Assembly (NCBI GenBank): GCA_016712145.1
Contig: JADJRO010000003.1
Coordinates: forward strand, 871,048-935,047
DNA length: 64,000 nucleotides
DNA from: Saprospiraceae bacterium
GTDB taxonomy: Bacteria > Bacteroidota > Bacteroidia > Chitinophagales > Saprospiraceae
Reading direction: 5' to 3'
Both the position numbers and the translations under genes were made by a program. Below are positions 26,134-35,821 of the stretch, piece by piece (within the stretch, counting starts at the first letter, position 1; every line of letters starts with the position of its first letter). The notes beneath the pieces were generated by a model. The model ran no database searches. It was not told the origin of the DNA and was given only the letters and a program-made list of their open reading frames with translations.

Positions 26134-27154
26134 AATTTAAACTCAATTGAATGCTGTTCCATAAATGTTCGGCAATTTGTTCTGTTAAGTTTTCTATGCT
26201 ATACGAACCCGATAAGGGATCAAGTGTTTGATTTAAAAAAGCTTCATGTTGCAAAATCTGCAATAGATGGACAGAAGTGCGCAACCATTTTTTATTTTTA
26301 TACTCCATAGTTTGATCGGAAGCTGGTAATATGATTGCATCCGGACTTGAGAGTGCGGCTGAAAGAGCAATGCTAGATAAACTGATCAGGTTTGAATTAA
26401 TAGAATCATTCAATACCGATGTATCAATGGTAAGTTCAAAATGGGAATTGAAATTAATTCGGAAGACCGTTTCAAGTCGAAGTAAAAGCAATTTGAGCGC
26501 ACGGACAGAAGCAACATTTAGCAGAAAGTCGTGGCTAAGATTTATTGATATAATTAATTTCTCAGATGTCAAATTTGTTTTAGAAAGAAAAGTAAGCAGG
26601 TCGCTTATTTTACTTGTCCAGGAATTGGTATTGTATGTTGGGAAGGAAACGAAAATATGTTTAGTCTTTTCTGTAAAGTCACCGGTGACAAAGTTGATAA
26701 AAAAATCAGAACCTGGATAATTTAATAGGATGTACGCTTCAATTTCATGTGCTGTCGTGTTATGATACACGTTCCAACGACTCGTGATGAGGTCCAATTG
26801 AATGTCATGAAGCAAGGTATCAAGGTATCCACGATCAATGGGTGCATTGCATTCAAGACTAATATAATCTGCTCCATTTTTTAATGCATGGAGTAAAAAG
26901 TCGTTGTTCTGTTTAGCTTCGGTAAGTTCTAAATGAATCCCACATTTCCAGTGCTTAGAAGGCAATGAAGCTGAAAGAATTGTGCTCGCCATCAAACCTT
27001 CTGTATAAAATGGAAATGCCTTGACCGTAATCGCGTCATCAATTTTCCGATCTGCCTGGGCAATTTCTAGATTTGGATTTTCTTTTTTAATTTGTTCGAT
27101 CCAAGAATCTAGGTTTTGTTTTGGCCAGATTTGATATATCGAATCTGAATTCAT
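26123..27154 (-). CDS. mutA: Methylmalonyl-CoA mutase small subunit, short form lacking a B12 domain
   Basis: Non-catalytic partner of the mutase large subunit. At 343 residues it is clearly shorter than typical small subunits (about 450-640). It keeps a diverged barrel: the FPFYTEGLMAST region, a DRGYL strand and the late conserved DPLSGSYSIENLTEQIAE, matching DPxaGSYyiE in mutases. There is no C-terminal B12-binding-like domain after that motif, since the protein ends about 30 residues later. It is 4 bases after the biotin-carrier stop and overlaps the biotin carboxylase start by 11 bases. The call rests on the motif and on adjacency to the large subunit. The C-terminus is not cut by a frameshift I can see, so the short form is probably genuine. 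Confidence 0.85.
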   Translation of the reverse strand: MNSDSIYQIWPKQNLDSWIEQIKKENPNLEIAQADRKIDDAITVKAFPFYTEGLMASTILSASLPSKHWKCGIHLELTEAKQNNDFLLHALKNGADYISLECNAPIDRGYLDTLLHDIQLDLITSRWNVYHNTTAHEIEAYILLNYPGSDFFINFVTGDFTEKTKHIFVSFPTYNTNSWTSKISDLLTFLSKTNLTSEKLIISINLSHDFLLNVASVRALKLLLLRLETVFRINFNSHFELTIDTSVLNDSINSNLISLSSIALSAALSSPDAIILPASDQTMEYKNKKWLRTSVHLLQILQHEAFLNQTLDPLSGSYSIENLTEQIAEHLWNSIQLSLNYDS

Positions 27155-27158
27155 ACAC

Positions 27159-27566
27159 TCAGATAAAGGAAATGAGAATTTTATTTTTTTCCACTTTGTC
27201 GCCTTTTAAAACAAAAATGTTTTTAACGACGCCATCATGAGTTGCCCGGAGTATGTTTTCCATTTTCATGGCTTCCAAAACGATCAATGGATCCCCTTTT
27301 AAAACGGTTGCATCCGGAGCGACTAAAATTTCCAATACGACTCCCGGCATTGGAGCAAGTAAGGCATCCGTATGTTTGGCTTTGCCTTCATGATAACCCA
27401 ATGTTTGAATTAATTGTTGAATGGGTCCATTAATTTGAACTTGGATAATTTTATTGGAACTTTTTAATTCAATACAATTTTTTTCAAGATTTGCATTTAT
27501 AAACTCGAAGTTAAAATTTCTATTTTTATGCAAAAGGTAAAATTGATTTGTGTTTATTTTTTTCAA
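27159..27566 (-). CDS. Biotin carboxyl carrier protein of acyl-CoA carboxylase
   Basis: Carries biotin between the carboxylase and carboxyltransferase centres. The C-terminal 65 residues are a standard biotinyl domain: PMPGVVLEI, a GDPLIVLEAMKMEN hairpin with biotinylated Lys101, and a mirrored second half. The N-terminal 65 residues are a poorly conserved lead-in domain. No ATG is available. The start taken is TTG at 27566; the frame is closed by a stop 13 codons further upstream, so the true start lies within that interval. First gene of the pathway operon, 4 bases before the mutase small subunit. Confidence 0.92.
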   Translation of the reverse strand: MKKINTNQFYLLHKNRNFNFEFINANLEKNCIELKSSNKIIQVQINGPIQQLIQTLGYHEGKAKHTDALLAPMPGVVLEILVAPDATVLKGDPLIVLEAMKMENILRATHDGVVKNIFVLKGDKVEKNKILISFI

Positions 27567-27694
27567 AGGAATTGATTCAATTTCATCAAATTTTTTTGAA
27601 TCTTAGTATTCCTGCAAATAGCCTGGTAAGTTGTATTCGTTTTCATATTTTAAAGGTGTGCAAAGATACAATCAAATCCAGGGAACTGTAACTA

Positions 27695-28894
27695 TTAATC
27701 CTTATCAAAATACCAATCTGCAATTTGTTTGCCAATTGAAAGTCCGGCAGTTGCAGCGGGTGAAGGCGCATTGCAAACGTGGATCATATTCGAACTGCGG
27801 AGGCGAACAAAATCCTCAACCATTGAACCCTGATCGTCTACAAGTTGTGCACGAATTCCAGAGCCAGCAGCTACCAGGTCTTCTGGTTTGATACCAGGAG
27901 TCATTTCACTGGCTTTATGTGCAAAGTAGGTTTTAGAATAATTCCTGCGATATTCAGAAATTCCGGTTTTCCAATGTTTGGCAATCAATTTCCAAAAACC
28001 GGGATAATTTAAAATATCCATGGTATCCTTTAAATCAAATGCATGGTTTGAATATCCTTCTCTATCCAATACTAAAACGGCATTTGGTCCTAAGGTTTGA
28101 TCTCCATTCATCAAGCGGGTGTAATGGATTCCTAAGAATGGAAATTGGGGATCAGGTACCGGGTAGATGAGTCGTTCGACAATATCTTTTTTTTCTTGTT
28201 TTAGTTTAAAATAGTTTCCTTTGAAGGGAATGATTTTAAAATTTAATTTTAATCCACACATTTTTGCAATCCGGTCTGATTGGAGTCCGGAGCAATTAAT
28301 AAAAAAATCAGTAACATATTCAGATTGATCTGAACACCGGACAATTAGTTCACTGTTTATTTGTTGTACGTTTATAATTTTTTTATTTGTTTCAATGCGG
28401 GAATCATTTTTACTAATATTTAATGAAAGGCTTTTAACTACCTGTTTGTAGTCGATAATTCCAGCTTGAGGAATTAGAATCGCCTGTAAACAGCTTACAT
28501 TTTTTTCAAGTTCTGTTACCTGGTCCTGATTTAGTAATTTAATATTCTGGAGTCCGTTTTGAATTCCATTATTATAAATTTGATTTAATTTAGGAATTTC
28601 ACTTGCTTGATTTGCTACAATTAATTTGCCGATTAAATTAAACTGAATGTCTTGTTTATTACAATATTCCACAAGCATTTGATAGCCTTGTATGCAATTC
28701 CAGGCTTTGTACGATCCTGGTTTATAATAAATTCCGGAATGCATAACACCCGAATTATGGCCCGTTTGATGCATTGCAGGCTCAGCTTCTTTTTCTAAAA
28801 GCAGGATGCGTAAATCCGGAGATCTACTAAGCAACATATAGGCTGTAGATACCCCCACAATGCCAGCTCCGGCAATCAGTACATCGTATTTCAT
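27695..28894 (-). CDS. lhgO: L-2-hydroxyglutarate oxidase
   Basis: FAD-dependent oxidation of L-2-hydroxyglutarate to 2-oxoglutarate, passing electrons to the membrane quinone pool. 399 residues, the usual length. The N-terminus has the dinucleotide-binding GAGIVGVSTAYML, then the LhgO-type HQTGHNSGVMHSGIYYKPGS. Further on are FKGNYFKL, YPVPDPQFPFLGIHYTR (family YPVPDPxFPFLGVHFT) and a C-terminal FAD segment GSGIRAQLVD. The distance of about 130 bases to the biotin-carrier gene makes co-transcription possible but not certain. Confidence 0.95.
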   Translation of the reverse strand: MKYDVLIAGAGIVGVSTAYMLLSRSPDLRILLLEKEAEPAMHQTGHNSGVMHSGIYYKPGSYKAWNCIQGYQMLVEYCNKQDIQFNLIGKLIVANQASEIPKLNQIYNNGIQNGLQNIKLLNQDQVTELEKNVSCLQAILIPQAGIIDYKQVVKSLSLNISKNDSRIETNKKIINVQQINSELIVRCSDQSEYVTDFFINCSGLQSDRIAKMCGLKLNFKIIPFKGNYFKLKQEKKDIVERLIYPVPDPQFPFLGIHYTRLMNGDQTLGPNAVLVLDREGYSNHAFDLKDTMDILNYPGFWKLIAKHWKTGISEYRRNYSKTYFAHKASEMTPGIKPEDLVAAGSGIRAQLVDDQGSMVEDFVRLRSSNMIHVCNAPSPAATAGLSIGKQIADWYFDKD

Positions 28895-28911
28895 TAAAAG
28901 AACAGAATTAA

Positions 28912-30144
28912 TTAATATTTAATCCAGCGCAAGGTTTTTTGTGAAGAACCATTATGAACTGTCATAAAATAAACTCCGGATTCATAATTGGAAACCTGAA
29001 TTAAATGATTTGTAGTTCTGTTTACATGTGTTAATATTTGTCCCGCTGCATTGAAAATGGTATAGCCAAATTGATCTGGTGCATTTTTAATTTCAAAATA
29101 TTCAGACACCAGGCTTGGAATAATATAAACTCCATCTAGTGTTTGTGAGGTTTCAGTAGTAGAATTAGTAATTGTTTTACAGAAAAATGGTTTTGCTTGT
29201 TGCAATAAAAAATCGATGACTGCTTCATTGTCATGGGTAGCATGTTGATTGCCCTGGTATATCCATGTTTCGTAATAAAGTGGGTCCATCCCAATATTTT
29301 TTAGTCGTTCTGTAATTACACAGGTTCCATAGGCAACTGGATAGTTATTTGAAATAAAGGTATAGTTATAGTATGGAGGCCTCGCATCACAAGGAACCAC
29401 CGGATCTTGGATTTGATGATAAGAAAACACTGCAATTTTATTATCCGTATTGATTGCATTGGTATCCAGTAATGCTCCAAAAATATTGAAGACACCCTGA
29501 ATTTTTGAATCATAACCATTTTGGTTAAGTACTCCTTCAATTGGTCCTAAATCGGAACGTACTTTCGTCCCAATGGGTGAGATGGCGCCTGTTTCTTTTG
29601 GTTTTTCAGATGCCAGATCAAGAAATGCAGCATTCAAGGCAACAATTGATCCAGCGCTTGCACCTCCAATCCAAACCCTGTCTAAATCAATTCCATATTG
29701 ATTGGATTTTGCTTTTAAGAATCGAATGGCTCCTTTCATATCGGTGGCACCCCGGTAACCAGCTCTAATAATTTCGGCAACATCATAAGAAAAGGGTGGA
29801 CCTAAGGTCGGATAAGGTCCATCAAAGCCAATTCTATAATCTATGGTAGCAGAAACAATTCCCCGGCTCGCCAGATCACTGCAAACGGCAGCAAAATCTT
29901 CACGGGCGCCTTGAAAAAAACCACCTCCGAATGCCCAAATGACCAGCGGTTTTTGAATTTCAGGAGATCCAATGGGGTAATAAATATCCAAAAACAAGGA
30001 ATCTTGTATGTCTCTGTAATCTGGGAGTATGCCATAAAGCAATTTCTTTTCTGATGCAACTGCAAAACGCCCAGACGAGTAATCGCATTGTGAAAACCCA
30101 TGGAATGTAAAGCAGCTGATTAAAATCAAGGCAAGATATTTCAT
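28912..30144 (-). CDS. T9SS-exported alpha/beta hydrolase (esterase-like)
   Basis: 410 residues. A signal peptide (MKYLALILISCFTFHGFSQ) leads into an alpha/beta-hydrolase fold of carboxylesterase/BD-FAE type: oxyanion region WAFGGGFFQGARED, then the nucleophile elbow WIGGASAGSIVA (GxSxG, Ser present), and a late NQHATHDNEAV that could hold the catalytic His. The last 75 residues are a T9SS sorting domain (FGYTIFNAAGQILTHVNR...GVYFMTVHNG...KTLRWIKY). So it is a secreted or surface-attached esterase; its substrate is unknown. It is 17 bases upstream of lhgO. A paralogue at 31.2-32.8 kb is next to the TonB receptor. Confidence 0.88.
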   Translation of the reverse strand: MKYLALILISCFTFHGFSQCDYSSGRFAVASEKKLLYGILPDYRDIQDSLFLDIYYPIGSPEIQKPLVIWAFGGGFFQGAREDFAAVCSDLASRGIVSATIDYRIGFDGPYPTLGPPFSYDVAEIIRAGYRGATDMKGAIRFLKAKSNQYGIDLDRVWIGGASAGSIVALNAAFLDLASEKPKETGAISPIGTKVRSDLGPIEGVLNQNGYDSKIQGVFNIFGALLDTNAINTDNKIAVFSYHQIQDPVVPCDARPPYYNYTFISNNYPVAYGTCVITERLKNIGMDPLYYETWIYQGNQHATHDNEAVIDFLLQQAKPFFCKTITNSTTETSQTLDGVYIIPSLVSEYFEIKNAPDQFGYTIFNAAGQILTHVNRTTNHLIQVSNYESGVYFMTVHNGSSQKTLRWIKY

Positions 30145-30177
30145 ACTTTAATTGTTTATACAAAAATAGAACAGGAC

Positions 30178-31163
30178 TTAATAGGGTGTTGTTGCAGGTT
30201 TGTTATTTAAAATATTCTCAATTCGTTCATTTACTTCTTTTGTTAGTAAAGGCAATGCATCTAAAGATTCAATGGTTTCTTCCAATTGTTCCAATCGGGT
30301 AGCCCCTAAAATGACTGTACTTACGTTTGGGTTCTGTGCACACCAGGCAATTGCCAATTTAGGAAGTGTTGTATTCAGTTCTTGTGCAAGTTGATTTATT
30401 TGGCTTGCAATTTTTAAATTTTCAGGAAGTAAATTTTTTCTTTGAGCCATTGATATTCTGGCAAGGCCATTCGACTTCCTTCAGGAATTTGATTATTGAG
30501 ATATTTTGTAGTCAATATCCCGGATGCTAATGGAGACCATATGGTCGTGCCAAGTCCAACGGTTTTAAAAATTTGGCTGTATTCAACTTCAATTCGATTT
30601 CTTGTAAGCATATTGTATTGAGGCTGTTCCATGGTAGGTCCGATTAAATGATTTTGTCTTGCCCAAAGATGGGCTTCCATGATTTCCTGGGCAGACCATT
30701 CAGACGTCCCCCAATAAAGGATTTTTCCGGCTTGGATTAATTGATTCATAGCCCATACGGTTTCTTCGATGGGTGTATTTTTATCCGGGCGATGGGCAAA
30801 AAACAAATCCAAATAATTTAGTTGCATTCGAATTAAGGCTTCATCGCAGGCTTCCCGAATGTGTTTGCGACTCAACCCGGTCATATTGGGTCTTTTATCT
30901 CCACGTCCGAAAAAGACCTTACTGGATACCAGATAACTGCTTCGATCCCATTGCATGGATTTAAGAACCTGACCCATGATTATTTCTGCTTTACCGTGTG
31001 CATAGACTTCCGCATTGTCAAAAAAGTTAATGCCTTTATCATATGCATAAGCCATGAGCTTAGCAGCAAGTTGTTGGTCTACTTGATTGTGAAAACTCAC
31101 CCAGGAACCAAATGAAAGTAAACTCAGTTGTAATCCGGAGTGCCCTAATTTTCTGTATTGCAT
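30178..31163 (-). pseudogene. Aldo/keto reductase interrupted by a frameshift
   Basis: NADPH-dependent aldo/keto reductase of the voltage-gated K+ channel beta-subunit-like group. The first 240 residues (31163 to about 30440) carry FDNAEVYAHGKAE (Asp and Tyr of the active site), YLDLFFAHRPD (His) and LIGPTMEQPQYNMLTR. The last part (NLLPENLKIASQINQ...VSTVILGATRLEQLEET) continues in another frame. The break is at a run of six T at 30434-30439 (six A in the mRNA); seven would restore one continuous protein ending NNKPATTPY. It is either a one-base deletion, an assembly error in a homopolymer, or a site for -1 frameshifting or transcriptional slippage. The remaining protein would be about 328 residues, normal for this family. 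Confidence 0.85.
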
Positions 31164-31180
31164 GTCTTGATATTAAAAAA

Positions 31181-31211
31181 TAAAGGGTTGCTTGATTAAA
31201 GCAACCCTTTA
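31181..31211 (-). terminator. Hairpin terminator after the 521-aa esterase-like gene
   Basis: An 11-base perfect stem (TAAAGGGTTGC with GCAACCCTTTA) around a 9-base loop, 20 bases past the stop at 31232 and followed, on the minus strand, by a run of T. It separates the TonB/esterase unit from the aldo/keto reductase gene. Confidence 0.85.
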
Positions 31212-31231
31212 ATATAAATACTTATTTAAAT

Positions 31232-32797
31232 TTACTTAAACACAACTTTTGAAAAACTCTCTCCTTTGTTGAAATGAATTTTCAAAAAGTAAATACCGGA
31301 TTTAAGTTCATCGCGATTGATTGTAACACTGTTTGAATTTATTCTTGAAATGGTGTTATAAACCCGTCCGTTTAAATCCAATATAGTAATAGATTGAATT
31401 GGAAAAGCAGCATCTGTTTTTACAACAATTTGATCTTGTGCAGGATTAGGCACCACATTTAAACCAACTGCAGACGGATCTAGATTCGTAGTTCCTGTAT
31501 ATCGGCTCAGATCACAATTGAGACCCAATGCCAAACAAGCTCTAGGTTTTACATAGTTGATTAAAGTATCAATAAAGCGAAGTGCTTTTGCTTTTGACAT
31601 ATCTGGATTTGTCTGTAAACCTCTTGCATGATTGATGTTAGTTGCTGGATCCCAATAATCCCATGGACTTGAATCATATGGACTTTCTCTTACCAATGGA
31701 TACAGACCATCCAATCCATCATTTAATTGATTAGCAGCCAATGTATATGCGTCGTTAAATAATTTCGATTGTGCAGTAAATACATTGTTGTTACCAAATG
31801 CAGTATTCAAATATTGAATGAGGTAACTTCCTTGAACCGGAACTACTTCAAGGGGTGGCGTTACTGGAACTAACACAAGACCTTCTTTATAAGGAGCAAA
31901 TGGGTCGGTTGTACTATGCATAGAAATAACCGGAGGTTGACCCATGTCAATCCAGGCAGAATCCCCAACAGCTCCACCCATATTGACTCCAAGTTGAAAT
32001 CCGGATTGGTAACCCACATGGTTTGGATAGCATAAAGTGTCACCATCTGGAACACCCAGCAAGGCGCCAAATCCAGGAGGAACTGTACCCACCGTGGTAC
32101 CAATTAAATTTCCATTGATTGCTTCAATAACCATTGGAAGAATTCCGACGGGTGTATTGATTAAAAATTTACCATTAGAAGCTGTTGGAATTTTTCCATA
32201 GCTGTCTAATGCACCTAAGTTAGCTGCAACATAACCACCGGTTCCTTGTCCCCATATTGTGATACGGGAAGTATCAACACCAAAACGATTGCCAAATTCA
32301 GTTACATCCTTTTTAAAGAATCGAATGCAGGTATGTCCATCCTGAACACCACGATATGCAGCATTGATTAAGGTATATACACGAACGTCTTTGCTTGTAT
32401 TAACAGGATCCCATCCAAGACGATAGTCAACGGATGCAACAACGTATCCCATTTTAGCTAATTGAGTACAAATTTCAACACAGGTTGAATCGCGTCTGGT
32501 ACCACTTACACTTCCATTTTGTGGATAAGGTAAAAAGTTGCCTGTATGATAATACAAAATTAAAGGCCGAGTGGCCAAATTGTCACCGGCTGGACTGTAA
32601 ATATCCATTACCAGAGGCTGTGGCATCGCTTGTTTAAAACGTGGATCCGCAACAGTTAAAATGGTTGCGTTAACGCCATAAACAACGTTCGAGTCAACTT
32701 TTACTTCACTGAATACCTGGTCAAGATATCGCTGATTTTGTCCGTTTAACAAAGTCAGGTTAAGTAAAAGAAAACAAAAGAGTAAAGTTTTTTTCAT
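31232..32797 (-). CDS. T9SS-exported alpha/beta-hydrolase-like protein, nucleophile apparently missing
   Basis: 521 residues with a signal peptide (KKTLLFCFLLLNLTLLNG). The hydrolase fold is recognisable by comparison with the paralogue at 28.9-30.1 kb: MDIYSPAGD, LILYYHTGNFLPYPQ at the oxyanion position, VVASVDYRLGWDP, AAYRGVQDGHTCIRFFK and the elbow RITIWGQGTGGYVAANLGALD. In the elbow the serine of GxSxG is replaced: GQGTG here against GASAG in the paralogue. The last 80 residues are a T9SS sorting domain (LNVVPNPAQDQIVV...GIYFLKIHFNKGE). It is 26 bases downstream of the TonB receptor and probably in the same transcript. It may be a binding protein derived from an esterase, unless the neighbouring Thr acts as nucleophile. 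Confidence 0.85.
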   Translation of the reverse strand: MKKTLLFCFLLLNLTLLNGQNQRYLDQVFSEVKVDSNVVYGVNATILTVADPRFKQAMPQPLVMDIYSPAGDNLATRPLILYYHTGNFLPYPQNGSVSGTRRDSTCVEICTQLAKMGYVVASVDYRLGWDPVNTSKDVRVYTLINAAYRGVQDGHTCIRFFKKDVTEFGNRFGVDTSRITIWGQGTGGYVAANLGALDSYGKIPTASNGKFLINTPVGILPMVIEAINGNLIGTTVGTVPPGFGALLGVPDGDTLCYPNHVGYQSGFQLGVNMGGAVGDSAWIDMGQPPVISMHSTTDPFAPYKEGLVLVPVTPPLEVVPVQGSYLIQYLNTAFGNNNVFTAQSKLFNDAYTLAANQLNDGLDGLYPLVRESPYDSSPWDYWDPATNINHARGLQTNPDMSKAKALRFIDTLINYVKPRACLALGLNCDLSRYTGTTNLDPSAVGLNVVPNPAQDQIVVKTDAAFPIQSITILDLNGRVYNTISRINSNSVTINRDELKSGIYFLKIHFNKGESFSKVVFK

Positions 32798-32823
32798 ATA
32801 AAATTAATTTTTATTAACAATGA

Positions 32824-35727
32824 TTATTTTTTCTTCCATTCATATAAAATCGTAAAATAACTTAAGCGACCTATGGATGGTCCGCCATATGCTTCATAAT
32901 GTTCGTTGTTTAATAAATTTGAAGCACCAAGTTTAAAAGTGGTATTCCAATTTGAATTTCTCCAATTAATTTGTGCATCCATTAATCCGTATGCAGGTAA
33001 ATAACCGGTGAATTGTGGTGAACCTTCAAAAATAAAATCCTGTACCCATTTATAATTTATATTGAATCCTACATTCCGAATGGTGCCACCGAAAAAAGAA
33101 AAATAAATATCCCTGCCTGAAAAACCAAGAGTGTATTTGTTTTCAGGTGTATTGAAAGCAGGTATTATTGGATCGTCTTCATTGGTCTTAATCAGTTTAT
33201 TGTAAGAATAATTTCCGCTCAACGCAAAGAAACTGGAAAAATAATAATTAATCCCTGCAGAAAATCCTTGTGTTTGTACTGTGTTGATTGAATTGGCAGA
33301 AACTCGATATGCCTGAGGATCTTTTGGAAATCCGGTAACTGGATCAAATCTTGATTTGATTCCGATATTATAACCAATAAAATCTTTGTACGTACTAAAG
33401 TAATATCCTAAGTCAATAAACGTGGAGTTAAACAAACTGGTTCGTATTCCTAATTCAAATGTTTTTACACGTTCTGGACGGATTGGATCAACAAAAGGTG
33501 GATTTATGGAGTCTTTTCGGATATACTCAATAGGAGTGGCCCGGTTTCCAAGATAATTTACAAAGGATTCAACCGTAATCAAACTATCAAATCCGGAAAG
33601 ATTTCCTGAAAGGATGGCTCGTCCTACATTCAAATGTAAATATTGGTCAGTTAATGTTGGATTTCGAACGGCAGATGAAAAGGAAGCACGTAGGTATGTG
33701 TTTTCTTTAGGTTTATAAACTAAAGAAGCTGCAGGTGAAGAGATGAGATCAAAATTTTCATTTTTATCAACACGCAATGCAAGATTTACATTTAATTTAT
33801 TGTCGAATAATTTTTTATTAATTCCTGAATACAAACCAAATTCGAAATTTCGAATTTTCCGTCCCATGGAGTCTGTAAGAATGGTACCATCTGAATTGGG
33901 ACTGTACCAGCGCATGTTTCCACCTACTATTAAATTTTCTAAAAAGAAAGGTTCAAACGTGTATTCCCCTTGGACATGGTACAAAGCGGATTGGTCATAA
34001 AACCGAGTTCCCTTTTCAATGGAATTTGATTTACCAGAAGTAATAATATTAAAAAGCGAATCAAATGCTCGTGTGCCAGGTGTTAGAAAATCAATTGTTT
34101 GTTCAGAAGGATTCAAACTTTTTTTATTTGCAAAATCTTCTGCAAGGCTATGCCAGCTGCGTAAGGTATCTGCATAATCCACCAACCATTTTTTTGCCGC
34201 GTTAAAATCAAATTCACCCATGCCGGTATTTGGATTAAAAATAACTTTTGGATAACCGAGGGCCCACATTTTTGAGGGGGAGTTATTATTTAGCAACCAA
34301 AAGGTTCTGTAATTATTTGCCCAAATTTCATTGTTTTTAGTATAATCCAATAAGCGAATGGCAGTGAAATAGGGATCATAAGAATCTCCTGCGTTTTCAT
34401 TGGTTGAATAAGCCCTTAAAAAATATTTGTTTGTTTTTTGAATTTCTATCCGATTTTGATAGAACAAAATATTCTTGAGTGAAAAACGATTGTCTCCCTG
34501 ATACACCGTTGTGCCGCTGCCAAAGCAACTGGCAATAATTAACTCAGGTGAATTGAATTTGTTTTTTGGATTTAACCGCACATGTACCGCGGCATTTCCT
34601 TTGTAATTTTTTGTATTGTAATCTACCAGATCTTCTTCTTTGTATCCTGTACGATAAAAGCTACGCAATCCCGGATTGGTCCAGTAGTTGGATTCAGTCC
34701 CTGACAAGGTATTGTTGCTTGTAAGGTCATTTAATGAATAATATTCATCTCCATAAATATTCACAGCATCCCATCTACCCGGATTTGGAATGTTATTTAA
34801 ATAAAATAAGGAATCTTTTTTAATATTGTCTACAGGATTAAAATTATTAGCGACCCAATCATAGGCTTTCATAAAAAAGAAATTGGCTTTAAAACCAATT
34901 AAATCATTTCCAGATTTATTTTTAATTACATCGGCATAGCGAATTCCAGTTTCAATTAAATTTCGTTCACCGGTTTTTATCATAGCTGAAAGTCCTTTGT
35001 GGTAAAACGGACTCTTGGTTTCCATTTTAATGACACCATTAAAAGCATTGGGTCCATAAAATGCAGAACTGGCTCCTACAATTAAATCAACTTTTAATAC
35101 ATCCAACTCAGAACAACCAAGGAAATTTCCTAAAGAAAAATTTAATCCAGGTGCCTGATTATCAACACCATCAATAATTTGCAAAGACCTTACCGGACTG
35201 GTACTATTAAATCCTCTGGTATTAACTACTTTGAAACCGAGACTTGCTGCAGTTAAGTCAACATCTTTTAAAGAACCAAGTCCATCATAAAAATTGGCCG
35301 ATGGGGTTTCTTTAATTGCAATTAAATCCATTGATTCAACGGTAAGTGGGGAAGATTTTTGTTTGTCACTGATTCTTTGACCACTCACTTCAACAACATC
35401 AATTAAAATGGATTCAACATCCAATTGCATGTTGATTTTTTTTCCTGCTTCTGTATAGTTTAATTCTTTTGTAGCATACCCGCTGTATCTAAATTCCAAA
35501 ACAAGGGGAAGGGTGAGGTTCGTTTTTAATACAAAATCACCATCAAAATCCGTGGTGGTTCCTTGAGCTGTTCCTTTTATCAATACGCTGGCTCCAATTA
35601 AGGCTTCGCCTGTTTTTGCATCTGTCAATTTTCCGTTTAGGACTGTTTGCGCAATAATATTTCCAGAAATACTGAAAAAGAAGCTATAATAAATTAGAGA
35701 TAACTTTAATATGTAGTGAGCTTTCAT
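32824..35727 (-). CDS. TonB-dependent outer-membrane receptor with carboxypeptidase-regulatory-like domain
   Basis: 967 residues. Signal peptide, then a CarboxypepD_reg-like domain at about 27-105 (NGKLTDAKTGEALIGASVLIKGTAQ... pattern), a plug domain at about 115-235 (VNTRGFNSTSPVRSLQIIDGVDNQAPG, LDVLKVDLIVGASSAFYGPNAFNGVI), and a 22-strand-type barrel ending in an aromatic-terminated strand (GRLSYFTILYEWKKK). It imports a large or scarce substrate using TonB energy. No SusD partner is adjacent, which argues against the glycan-uptake SusCD type. The gene immediately downstream encodes the nucleophile-less esterase-like T9SS protein. The substrate is unknown. Confidence 0.95.
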   Translation of the reverse strand: MKAHYILKLSLIYYSFFFSISGNIIAQTVLNGKLTDAKTGEALIGASVLIKGTAQGTTTDFDGDFVLKTNLTLPLVLEFRYSGYATKELNYTEAGKKINMQLDVESILIDVVEVSGQRISDKQKSSPLTVESMDLIAIKETPSANFYDGLGSLKDVDLTAASLGFKVVNTRGFNSTSPVRSLQIIDGVDNQAPGLNFSLGNFLGCSELDVLKVDLIVGASSAFYGPNAFNGVIKMETKSPFYHKGLSAMIKTGERNLIETGIRYADVIKNKSGNDLIGFKANFFFMKAYDWVANNFNPVDNIKKDSLFYLNNIPNPGRWDAVNIYGDEYYSLNDLTSNNTLSGTESNYWTNPGLRSFYRTGYKEEDLVDYNTKNYKGNAAVHVRLNPKNKFNSPELIIASCFGSGTTVYQGDNRFSLKNILFYQNRIEIQKTNKYFLRAYSTNENAGDSYDPYFTAIRLLDYTKNNEIWANNYRTFWLLNNNSPSKMWALGYPKVIFNPNTGMGEFDFNAAKKWLVDYADTLRSWHSLAEDFANKKSLNPSEQTIDFLTPGTRAFDSLFNIITSGKSNSIEKGTRFYDQSALYHVQGEYTFEPFFLENLIVGGNMRWYSPNSDGTILTDSMGRKIRNFEFGLYSGINKKLFDNKLNVNLALRVDKNENFDLISSPAASLVYKPKENTYLRASFSSAVRNPTLTDQYLHLNVGRAILSGNLSGFDSLITVESFVNYLGNRATPIEYIRKDSINPPFVDPIRPERVKTFELGIRTSLFNSTFIDLGYYFSTYKDFIGYNIGIKSRFDPVTGFPKDPQAYRVSANSINTVQTQGFSAGINYYFSSFFALSGNYSYNKLIKTNEDDPIIPAFNTPENKYTLGFSGRDIYFSFFGGTIRNVGFNINYKWVQDFIFEGSPQFTGYLPAYGLMDAQINWRNSNWNTTFKLGASNLLNNEHYEAYGGPSIGRLSYFTILYEWKKK

Positions 35728-35821
35728 TTAAACTTGTCTGAAATTGGGAATTTTGTTAAAATTCAAAGGCAAGTTAACGAAATCATTGCAATTCCTAATT
35801 AAATTATTAACAAGATCCGTT

